Source: an uncultured Porphyromonadaceae bacterium (lineage in GTDB: Bacteria; Bacteroidota; Bacteroidia; Bacteroidales; Muribaculaceae). Taken from it: a stretch of DNA of 5,590 nucleotides. Shown in pieces: positions 1 through 5,590 of the stretch. Both the position numbers and the translations under genes were made by a program. The notes beneath the pieces are model-generated. The model was given only the letters and a program-made list of their open reading frames with translations, was not told the DNA's origin and ran no database searches. Position 1 is the stretch's first letter, and every line of letters begins with the position of its first letter. The stretch is taken from assembly GCA_947166165.1 (NCBI GenBank), contig CAMVDK010000203.1, forward strand, positions 1 to 5,590, given 5' to 3'.

Positions 1-876
1 GGAGTCATCAACCTGATTGATACCGAAACCGACGAGGTGAAGGTGGAGTTCGGCCAAGCCAGCAAGCAGGCGGGGCTGGCAGCCTTCAACGCCCTCGAGG
101 CCGCCGTGGCCGACCTCAAAGCGGGCCTGATCGACGTGCTGGTCACCGCCCCCATCAACAAGGAGAACATGCAAAGCGAGCAGTTCCAGTTCCCGGGCCA
201 CACCGAGTATCTGGAAGCCAGCGCCGGCGACGGCGCCAAGGCCATGATGGTGATGTGCTGCGGCTTGCTTCGCGTGGCGCTGGTCACCATCCACAAGCCG
301 CTGTCGCAGGTGCCCGGGGCCATCACGCTCGAGGGCATCGTGGAGCGGCTGCACACGTTCGACGCCTCGCTGCGGCGCGACTTCGGCATCGAGCGCCCGC
401 GCATCGCCGTGCTCGGACTCAACCCCCACTCCGGCGAGAACGGACTGCTCGGCAACGAGGAGAATGACATCATCACCCCCGCCATTAACCGGGCCTACGA
501 CGAGCACGTGCTCGCCTTCGGTCCCTATGCCGCCGACGGCTTTTTCGGCCACGAGCAGTGGCGCCGCTTCGACGGCGTGCTGGCCATGTATCACGACCAG
601 GGCCTGGCGCCCTTCAAGGCCGTGGCCCGCGGCCGCGGGGTGAACTTCACCGCCGGTCTGCCCCTGGTGCGCACCAGCCCCGACCACGGCACCGGCTACG
701 ACATCGCCGGCACCGGACAGGCCGACCCCGCCTCGATGCGTCAGGCCATCTTCACGGCCATCGACATCTGCCGCAACCGCAGCGAATACGACGAGGCCAC
801 GGCCAACCCGCTGGGCAAGCTCTACGAAGCCCGTGGCCGCGACAACGTGGTGCTTGACCTGACCAAGGAAGATTGA
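1..876 (+). CDS. pdxA: 4-hydroxythreonine-4-phosphate dehydrogenase PdxA, 5'-truncated by window edge
   Basis: PdxA oxidises 4-phosphohydroxy-L-threonine with NAD(P)+ in the DXP-dependent route to pyridoxal phosphate; it is a cytosolic, metal-dependent dimer. The frame is open from base 1, so the true start lies upstream; 291 residues are visible. Family signatures seen, numbered from the first visible residue: TAPINKE, then PGHTEYL with H67, GLNPHSGENG, MYHDQGLAPFK, and RTSPDHGTGYD near the C-terminal third. The three metal-binding histidines known in the E. coli enzyme (H166, H211, H266) correspond to H98, H143 and H198 here, with identical spacing of 45 and 55 residues. That alignment implies about 70 N-terminal residues are missing, giving a full protein of roughly 360 residues. 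The gene ends with TGA at 874-876, 35 bases before the next start, so read-through into the downstream cluster is plausible. All key residues in view are intact, so a working enzyme is expected. Confidence 0.96.
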   Translation, partial: GVINLIDTETDEVKVEFGQASKQAGLAAFNALEAAVADLKAGLIDVLVTAPINKENMQSEQFQFPGHTEYLEASAGDGAKAMMVMCCGLLRVALVTIHKPLSQVPGAITLEGIVERLHTFDASLRRDFGIERPRIAVLGLNPHSGENGLLGNEENDIITPAINRAYDEHVLAFGPYAADGFFGHEQWRRFDGVLAMYHDQGLAPFKAVARGRGVNFTAGLPLVRTSPDHGTGYDIAGTGQADPASMRQAIFTAIDICRNRSEYDEATANPLGKLYEARGRDNVVLDLTKED

Positions 877-911
877 CCATCCCCCCCACCTTTAGCAATT
901 TAGCTCTGAAT

Positions 912-1613
912 ATGCACTACGCAATCATTGCCGCCGGCCAAGGGTCGCGGCTGGCCCAAGAGGGAGTGCTGAAGCCCAAACCGCTGGTCGAGCTGGGCGG
1001 CACGCCCATGGTGAAACGGCTCATCGACATCATGACGCGCTGCCACGCCGAGAGTGTGAGCATCATCGTGAACGAGTTCATGACCGAGGTGCGCCAGTAT
1101 CTGTCGACGCTCGAGTTGCCCGTGCCGCTGCGCGTGGTGGTGAAAACCACCCCCAGCTCGATGCACAGCTTCCACGAACTGAGCCGCGTGCTGCCCGAAG
1201 GCAAGTTCTGCCTGACAACGGTCGACACCATCTTCCGCGAGTCCGACTTCGCGCGCTACATCGAGGCCTTCGAGGCCGACACCACGCACGACGGCATGTG
1301 GGCCGTGACACCGTTCATCGACGACGAGAAGCCGCTCTACGTCGAGGTCGACCCCTCGATGCGCATCACCGCCTTCCGCGACCAGTCCTTCGACGGGGCG
1401 CGCTACGTGTCGGGCGGCATCTACGCCATGACCCACCGTGCCTTCGGCGTGCTCGACCGCTGCATCGACCAGGGCGTCGCCCGCATGCGTAACTTCCAGC
1501 GCGCGCTCGTCGAGGCCGGCTTCAACCTGCAGGCCTACAGCATCGACAAAATCGTGGATGTCGACCACGCCGCCGACATCGCCACCGCCGAGCGATTCAT
1601 CAACGAGAGATAA
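912..1613 (+). CDS. Sugar/alcohol-phosphate nucleotidyltransferase, candidate inositol-phosphate cytidylyltransferase
   Basis: A 233-residue soluble protein of the nucleotidyltransferase (GT-A-like) fold, which transfers NMP from an NTP to a phosphorylated sugar or alcohol. The N-terminus reads AIIAAGQGSRL (residues 4-14), the nucleotide-binding loop, followed by LKPKPLVELGGTPM, the usual lysine-bearing motif. TTVDTIF places D105 where a metal-binding aspartate is expected, and DVDHAAD near the C-terminus (D216, D218) resembles the second metal site. The ATG at 912 is chosen because it puts the nucleotide loop at the very N-terminus, as in relatives; an upstream in-frame TTG at 873 would add 13 unremarkable residues and overlap pdxA. 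No Shine-Dalgarno is visible. The gene lies 35 bases after pdxA and 32 before the ATP-grasp gene. Substrate is inferred from context only: with a CDP-alcohol phosphatidyltransferase and an inositol-phosphate synthase nearby, CTP plus inositol 1-phosphate giving CDP-inositol is the simplest proposal. Other sugar or alcohol phosphates are not excluded. Confidence 0.85.
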   Translation: MHYAIIAAGQGSRLAQEGVLKPKPLVELGGTPMVKRLIDIMTRCHAESVSIIVNEFMTEVRQYLSTLELPVPLRVVVKTTPSSMHSFHELSRVLPEGKFCLTTVDTIFRESDFARYIEAFEADTTHDGMWAVTPFIDDEKPLYVEVDPSMRITAFRDQSFDGARYVSGGIYAMTHRAFGVLDRCIDQGVARMRNFQRALVEAGFNLQAYSIDKIVDVDHAADIATAERFINER

Positions 1614-1645
1614 CAGTAAAAACCGACTCAATCCATCAATCCATT

Positions 1646-2524
1646 ATGGCCGAAATCACCATTGCCGGCATACTGCGCGCCGGCGCCTACTCGCCCAACC
1701 ACATCGGCAACGACACCGCCATCTTCAACGCCACGGCCGACGAGCTGCGCAAGCGCGGGTGCCTGGTGAACACCTACTCCGAGGAGCAGTTCAACCGCGA
1801 TGGCGTGCAAGAGCCCATCATCCTGAACATGTGCCGCGAGCGGGAGTCGATTGCGCAGCTGCAACGCCTCGAGGACGAAGGCCGCCTGGTGGTCAACTCG
1901 GGCTACGGCATCGAGAACTGCACGCGCGAGCGCATGACCCGCATCCTGCTCGCCGCCGGAATCCCCTACCCCGAGAGCTTGATTGTGAACACCAACGAGA
2001 ACATCAAGCCGCTCATCGAGCAAGCCGGCTTCCAGAGCTGCTGGATCAAGCGCGGCGACTTCCACGCCATGCACAAGGAGGACGTGAGCTACGTGCGCCA
2101 CGCCGACGAGGCACAGGAGGTGCTGCAGGAGTATTTCTACCGCGGCATCAAGCGCGCGGTGATCAACGTGCACCTGGTGGGCGACCTGGTCAAGTTCTAC
2201 GGCATTCGCGGTTCGCAGTTCTTCTTCTGGTTCTACCCCTTTGACCAGGGCCACAGCAAGTATGGCTGGGAGAAGGTGAACGGCGAGTCGCAGGGATTCG
2301 CCTTCGACGAGCAGTATCTCAAAGACGTGTGCAACCGCGCCGCCGACGAGGTGAACATCGACATCTACGGCGGCGACTGCATCGTGGCCGAAGACGGGTC
2401 GCTGCAAATCATCGACTTCAACGACTGGCCCAGCTTTGCGCCCTGCCGCACCCAGGCAGCGCCCCACATCGCCAAGGCCGTGCTGCGCATCATCAAAGAC
2501 CACTTAAACAACGGCAAACAATGA
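1646..2524 (+). CDS. ATP-grasp-like protein of unknown substrate
   Basis: A 292-residue soluble protein that I cannot assign to a named family. Its layout resembles an ATP-grasp ligase of the RimK/glutathione synthetase kind: an N-terminal alpha/beta region (about 1-95), a segment ending in CWIKRGDFHA with K135 as candidate ATP-binding lysine, a central strand pair INVHLVGDLVKFYG (173-186) like the stretch before the ATP site in RimK, and a C-terminal metal site with D244 and IIDFNDWPS (D257, N259). The 13-residue spacing from D244 to D257 is close to that between the first Asp and the Glu of the ExN motif in RimK; here Asp replaces that Glu. ATP-grasp enzymes usually join a carboxylate to an amine or similar nucleophile through an acyl phosphate. 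No signal peptide or membrane segment is seen. The ATG at 1646 follows a 32-base gap without a Shine-Dalgarno. Its TGA overlaps the next gene's ATG (ATGA at 2521-2524), implying coupled translation. The fold call is moderately sure; the function is unknown. Confidence 0.75.
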   Translation: MAEITIAGILRAGAYSPNHIGNDTAIFNATADELRKRGCLVNTYSEEQFNRDGVQEPIILNMCRERESIAQLQRLEDEGRLVVNSGYGIENCTRERMTRILLAAGIPYPESLIVNTNENIKPLIEQAGFQSCWIKRGDFHAMHKEDVSYVRHADEAQEVLQEYFYRGIKRAVINVHLVGDLVKFYGIRGSQFFFWFYPFDQGHSKYGWEKVNGESQGFAFDEQYLKDVCNRAADEVNIDIYGGDCIVAEDGSLQIIDFNDWPSFAPCRTQAAPHIAKAVLRIIKDHLNNGKQ

Positions 2525-3477
2525 CACTCCGAGAAGAATACCGCGCCTCGCTCAAGTCGATGGACACCGAGGAGCACATCGACCTGTGGTTCTATCGCCC
2601 GCTGGGCTTCGCCTGGGCCAAACTGTTTGCGCGCCTCGGGGTGACACCCAACTGGGTGACCATCGCCAGCATCGTGCTCGGCGTGGCCGGCGGAGTGCTG
2701 CTCTACTGGGGCGCACCGCCACTGCTGTGGCTGAACTATGTGGGCATCTTCCTCATCATCTGGGCCAACACCTACGACAGCGCCGACGGACAGCTGGCGC
2801 GGCTCACCAAGCAGTACTCACGCCTGGGGCGCATCCTCGATGGCGTGAGCGGCGACCTGTGGTTCTTTGCCATCTACTTCGCGCTCGTGTTCCGCGAGCT
2901 GCACTTCGGCGACGCGCTCTCGCCCGATTTCTTCGCCCGACACCCCTGGGTGATATGGACGATGGCCATCGCCGCCGGCTTGTGCCACGCCAAGCAGGCC
3001 GCCAGCGCCGACTACTACCGGCAGTTCCACCTCTTCTTCCTCAAGGGCGAGGAGGGCAGCGAGCTCGACAGCACCGTCCAGCTCGACGAGAACTACCGGC
3101 AAGTGGCCTGGAAGGGGAATTTCTTCAAGAAACTCACCATGCTCGTCTACCGCAACTACACTGCCCAACAAGAGGCCGTCACCCCGGCCATGCAGGCACT
3201 GCGGCGACAGCTGCACGAGCGCTACGGTGAGCAGACCGCGCCGCAAGCCTTCCGCGACGCTTTCCGCCAGGCCAGCCTGCCCATGATGAAGTACACCAAC
3301 ATGCTCTCGTTCAACACCCGCATCATAGCCATGTTCATCTCGGTCATCATCCAGGTGCCCTGGCTCTACTTCGCCTTCGAGCTGGTGGTGCTCAACGCCA
3401 TGATGGTCTACATGATTGTGTGCCACGAGCGCTTCTGCCGGCGCTTTACGCAAGAACTGAAAGATGGAAAATATTAA
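2521..3477 (+). CDS. CDP-alcohol phosphatidyltransferase family membrane protein, candidate inositol-lipid synthase
   Basis: A 318-residue integral membrane enzyme expected to move a phosphoalcohol between a CDP carrier and an acceptor alcohol, releasing CMP. The family signature is present: D86-x2-D89-G90-x2-A93-R94, eight residues, then G103-x3-D107, with a last Asp at D112. The usual pattern ends D-x3-D; here the gap is four residues (D-GVSG-D). Hydrophobic segments lie at about 46-63, 66-82, 113-124, 143-160, 268-286 and 288-301. A polar stretch of about 100 residues (163-265) separates the fourth and fifth segments, which makes the protein much longer than typical members of about 200 residues. 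The start at 2521 overlaps the upstream stop by ATGA; an open frame runs upstream from 2329 but only as a shadow of the ATP-grasp gene. The 3' end overlaps the HAD gene by 14 bases. With inositol-phosphate synthase nearby, phosphatidylinositol or inositol phosphoceramide synthesis is the likely role; donor and acceptor are inferred. Confidence 0.9.
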   Translation: MTLREEYRASLKSMDTEEHIDLWFYRPLGFAWAKLFARLGVTPNWVTIASIVLGVAGGVLLYWGAPPLLWLNYVGIFLIIWANTYDSADGQLARLTKQYSRLGRILDGVSGDLWFFAIYFALVFRELHFGDALSPDFFARHPWVIWTMAIAAGLCHAKQAASADYYRQFHLFFLKGEEGSELDSTVQLDENYRQVAWKGNFFKKLTMLVYRNYTAQQEAVTPAMQALRRQLHERYGEQTAPQAFRDAFRQASLPMMKYTNMLSFNTRIIAMFISVIIQVPWLYFAFELVVLNAMMVYMIVCHERFCRRFTQELKDGKY

Positions 3478-4189
3478 AGGCATCATCTTTGACTATGGCG
3501 GCACGCTCGACAGCCGGGGCGTGCACTGGAGCGAGGTGATCTGGCAGGGCTACTGCCACAGTGGCCTCGACGGCTTCATCACCAAAGCGCAGTTCCGCGA
3601 GGCCTACGTCCACGCCGAGCGCGAGCTGGCGCGTGTGCGCCACATCCTGCCGGGCGACAACTTCCTCGACCTGATGCGCAAAAAGGTGGCCATCGAGGCC
3701 GAGGCGCTCCATCAATCGGTGCCGGCCACCGCCACGGTGCTCGATGCAGCCACCGCCGAGCGCATCGCACAATACTGCTACCAAGCCGCTCGCCAGTGCA
3801 TCGACGAGGCCCGCCCCGTGCTGGAGACCCTCGCCGAGCGGTTGCCCATGATGCTCGTGAGCAACTTCTACGGCAACGTGGGCAGTGTGCTCCACGACAT
3901 GGGCATCCGCCACCTGTTCAAGGGGGTGATTGAGAGCGCTGTGGTGGGCGTGCGAAAGCCCAACCCCACGCTCTTCCGCCTGGGGGTCGACGCGCTCGAG
4001 CTGCCCGCCGAACAGGTGCTCGTGGTGGGCGACAGCCTGCGCAAGGACATCGAGCCGGCCGAGCGCCTGGGATGCCAAGTGCTCTGGCTCAAAGGCAAAG
4101 GCTGGACCGACGACGAAGACGCGCAAACGCACCCCCACACCATCACCAGCATCGGCCAAGTGCTCGCAGCCCTCTGCATCAAGCAGTAG
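3464..4189 (+). CDS. HAD-superfamily hydrolase (subfamily IA-like), probable phosphatase
   Basis: A 241-residue soluble HAD protein. Motif I is FDYGGTLD, with nucleophile D10; the usual second Asp at D+2 is glycine (G12). Motif II is LVSNF with S133, motif III is VRKPNP with K165, and motif IV is VVGDSLRKDIEPA with D190 and D195. About 100 mainly helical residues between motifs I and II form a C1-type cap, which places it near subfamily IA. Such enzymes usually cleave phosphomonoesters of small soluble molecules. In this cluster a likely job is dephosphorylating an inositol phosphate or a phosphorylated inositol-lipid intermediate, but that is inference from context. The Gly in motif I occurs in other HAD groups, some of them reported to be active phosphatases, so it does not prove inactivity. 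The ATG at 3464 lies inside the end of the phosphatidyltransferase gene (14-base overlap), which suggests coupled translation and shared regulation. The gene ends with TAG and is followed by a long spacer, so it looks like the last gene of this block. Confidence 0.9.
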   Translation: MENIKGIIFDYGGTLDSRGVHWSEVIWQGYCHSGLDGFITKAQFREAYVHAERELARVRHILPGDNFLDLMRKKVAIEAEALHQSVPATATVLDAATAERIAQYCYQAARQCIDEARPVLETLAERLPMMLVSNFYGNVGSVLHDMGIRHLFKGVIESAVVGVRKPNPTLFRLGVDALELPAEQVLVVGDSLRKDIEPAERLGCQVLWLKGKGWTDDEDAQTHPHTITSIGQVLAALCIKQ

Positions 4190-4544
4190 AAGCACCACAA
4201 CCGGCGTCAGGCACCTTTCTTTGCCCACCTCACCTCAAATAAAGGCGGAGTGACCACCCAATCCAATCAAAACGAGTGGGAGACAACCAGGAACCAACGA
4301 GAAAAAAAGCGGAGTTTTTCGAAGGGAAAGGGCTTTAGCCTCATTAACAAACCAAAACACTTTGAACACCATTATATAGCTGATTTAACATCGATTAAAG
4401 GTCGACTCGAAATTAAAGGGATAATTAACTGTCGATACACACATTTTAAATTTGAAATTCAAAAAAAGGCTGTACTTTTGACCCCGAATTTCCTTTCAGC
4501 GAAAAAATCAACTATACATAATAAAAAGTAAACTTCTTATTACT
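4190..4544 (+). other. Intergenic spacer, mostly AT-rich, upstream of inositol-phosphate synthase
   Basis: The 355 bases between the HAD stop and the next ATG contain no gene I can support. The first 60 or so bases keep the composition of the neighbours; from about 4290 the sequence turns clearly AT-rich, with A-tracts at 4301-4307 and 4461-4467. A GTG-started frame (4250-4531, 93 codons) crosses it, but its composition is low-complexity and it overlaps the promoter, so it is not called. The spacer holds a promoter match (4451-4480), four TCGA sites between 4391 and 4435, and an A-rich, apparently unstructured leader just before 4545. No stem followed by a T-run was found after the HAD gene, so a terminator cannot be placed. 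Confidence 0.7.
4451..4480 (+). promoter_or_regulatory. Bacteroidetes-type promoter for inositol-phosphate synthase
   Basis: TTTG at 4451-4454 (-33 element) is followed after 18 bases by TACTTTTG at 4473-4480, an exact match to the Bacteroidetes -7 consensus TAnnTTTG. The spacing is at or just below the short end of what is usual. Transcription would start around 4485-4492 and leave a leader of about 55 bases that is A-rich and lacks a Shine-Dalgarno, as is common in this phylum. It implies that the synthase gene is transcribed separately from the upstream block, alone or in addition to read-through. Confidence 0.6.
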
Positions 4545-5590
4545 ATGGCAAATTCGAATGTGAAACCCGCTACCGGCAAGCTCGGTATCATGGTGGTTGG
4601 TCTGGGTGCAGTGAGCACGACCTTCATCACCGGTGTTTTGATGACTCGCAAGGGCTTGGCCAAGCCTGTGGGTTCGATGACTCAATACGACAAGATTCGT
4701 GTGGGTCGCGGAGCCGACAAGAAATATCTCCCCTATAAGGACATCGTGTCGATGCCCTCGCTCGATGACCTCGTGTTCGCCGCTTGGGACGTCTATCCCG
4801 CCAACGCCTATGAGAGTGCCATCAACGCCGAGGTGCTCAAGGAGAAAGACATCAACCCCGTGAAGGACGAGCTGATGGCCATCAAGCCCATGAAGGCCGC
4901 CTTCGACCGCAACTACGCCAAGCGCCTCGACGGCGACAACGTGAAGCAATGCAAGGACCGCTGGGACATGACCGAGCAAATCCGCGAAGACATCCGCAAC
5001 TTCAAGAAGCAGAGCGGTGTGGACCGCGTGGTGGTGCTCTGGGCTGCCTCGACCGAAATCTATGTGGCTCCCGACATGAGCGTGCACGGCAAGCTGGCCG
5101 ACCTCGAAGCCGCTATGAAGGCCAACCGCACCGACGTGATTGCTCCGTCGATGTGCTACGCCTACGCTGCCCTGATGGAAGACGCCCCCTTCGTGATGGG
5201 CGCTCCCAACACCACGGTCGACATCCCCGCCATGTGGGAGCTCGCCGAGAAGACCCACATGCCCATCGCCGGCAAGGACTTCAAGACCGGCCAGACGCTG
5301 GTCAAGAGCGGTTTCGCTCCGATCATCGGCACCCGTATGCTGGGTCTGAACGGTTGGTTCTCGACCAACATCCTGGGCAATCGCGACGGCCTGGTGCTCG
5401 ACGAGCCCGCCAACTTCCGCACTAAGGAGGTGAGCAAGCTCTCCACGCTCGAGTCGATTCTCGTGGCCGACAAGCAGCCCGACCTTTACAGCGACTACTA
5501 CCACAAGGTGCGCATCAACTACTACCCGCCGCGCAACGACAACAAGGAAGGCTGGGACAACATCGACATCTTCGGCTGGATGGGCTATCC
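4545..5590 (+). CDS. ino1: myo-Inositol-1-phosphate synthase, 3'-truncated by window edge
   Basis: This NAD+-dependent cytosolic enzyme converts D-glucose 6-phosphate to 1L-myo-inositol 1-phosphate, the committed step to inositol. The frame stays open to the window end: 348 complete codons, of a protein that is typically around 430 residues in Bacteroidetes. Signatures seen: dinucleotide-binding VVGLGAVSTT (17-26); VVLWAASTE in the middle; AGKDFKTGQT (242-251) with K244 and K247, the conserved region at the active site; LGLNGWFSTNILGN (267 onward); and KVRINYYPPRNDNKEGWDNI (from K321), a hallmark of the family. The ATG at 4545 is chosen because the Rossmann loop follows at the expected distance and an AT-rich leader precedes it. 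The gene uses more T-ending codons (GGT, GCT, CGT) than the genes upstream, a pattern often linked to high expression. It has its own promoter match and would supply inositol phosphate to the upstream lipid-headgroup enzymes. Confidence 0.96.
   Translation, partial: MANSNVKPATGKLGIMVVGLGAVSTTFITGVLMTRKGLAKPVGSMTQYDKIRVGRGADKKYLPYKDIVSMPSLDDLVFAAWDVYPANAYESAINAEVLKEKDINPVKDELMAIKPMKAAFDRNYAKRLDGDNVKQCKDRWDMTEQIREDIRNFKKQSGVDRVVVLWAASTEIYVAPDMSVHGKLADLEAAMKANRTDVIAPSMCYAYAALMEDAPFVMGAPNTTVDIPAMWELAEKTHMPIAGKDFKTGQTLVKSGFAPIIGTRMLGLNGWFSTNILGNRDGLVLDEPANFRTKEVSKLSTLESILVADKQPDLYSDYYHKVRINYYPPRNDNKEGWDNIDIFGWMGY

Noticed and set aside
873..911. TTG start that would extend the nucleotidyltransferase by 13 residues
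   Set aside because: It would overlap the pdxA stop and put extra residues ahead of the nucleotide loop, which normally lies at the N-terminus; ATG at 912 fits better.
874..911. Possible promoter between pdxA and the nucleotidyltransferase
   Set aside because: The gap contains TTTAG-like words but no TAnnTTTG with a correctly spaced TTTG.
2329..2520. Upstream extension of the phosphatidyltransferase frame by 64 codons
   Set aside because: The added peptide is Arg- and His-rich and lies wholly over the ATP-grasp metal site coding region; the ATG at 2521 forms a standard ATGA overlap.
900..3486. Long open frames on the minus strand (900-1631, 1628-2503, 2818-3486)
   Set aside because: They are antisense to genes with clear family motifs, are rich in His, Val, Gly, Leu and Ala as expected from the reverse of G+C-rich codons, and show no recognisable domain.
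4190..4290. Possible terminator after the HAD gene (CCTTT near 4213 with AAAGG near 4242; CCCAC with GTGGG further on)
   Set aside because: Stems are only about five base pairs with long loops and no following T-run.
4250..4531. 93-codon GTG-started frame in the spacer
   Set aside because: Lysine- and asparagine-rich translation of AT-rich DNA, no recognisable motif, and it runs through the promoter match for the next gene.
3446..5504. Minus-strand frames opposite the HAD gene (3446-4228) and the inositol-phosphate synthase (4512-5504)
   Set aside because: Same compositional shadow; the + strand encodes unmistakable HAD and inositol-phosphate synthase motifs through the same bases.

Overview
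The window reads as chromosomal DNA of a G+C-rich member of the Bacteroidales, perhaps Prevotellaceae or Muribaculaceae. Three things point there: coding regions with heavy G/C at third codon positions, start codons without a clear Shine-Dalgarno sequence, and a Bacteroidetes-type promoter (TTTG, then TAnnTTTG) ahead of the last gene. The taxonomic placement is inference. All six recognised genes lie on the + strand.

Layout: positions 1-876 hold the 3' part of pdxA (vitamin B6 synthesis), cut by the left edge. After 35 bases comes a tight block of four genes: a nucleotidyltransferase (912-1613), an ATP-grasp-like protein of unknown substrate (1646-2524), a membrane CDP-alcohol phosphatidyltransferase (2521-3477) and a HAD-superfamily hydrolase (3464-4189). 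The last three overlap one another by 4 and 14 bases, so they are probably one translationally coupled unit. A 355-base spacer (4190-4544), mostly AT-rich, follows and carries a good promoter match. The window ends inside a myo-inositol-1-phosphate synthase gene (4545 to the right edge).

Together the genes look like an inositol-lipid biosynthesis locus. The synthase would make inositol 1-phosphate from glucose 6-phosphate. The phosphatidyltransferase would place an inositol headgroup on a lipid. The nucleotidyltransferase suggests inositol phosphate may first be activated to a CDP-inositol-like donor, rather than the lipid being activated as CDP-diacylglycerol. The HAD enzyme could be a phosphatase for an inositol phosphate or a phosphorylated lipid intermediate. 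The ATP-grasp protein has no obvious place in the known chemistry and is the least explained member. The link from pdxA to the rest is probably positional only. No RNA gene, mobile element, CRISPR array or convincing terminator was seen.
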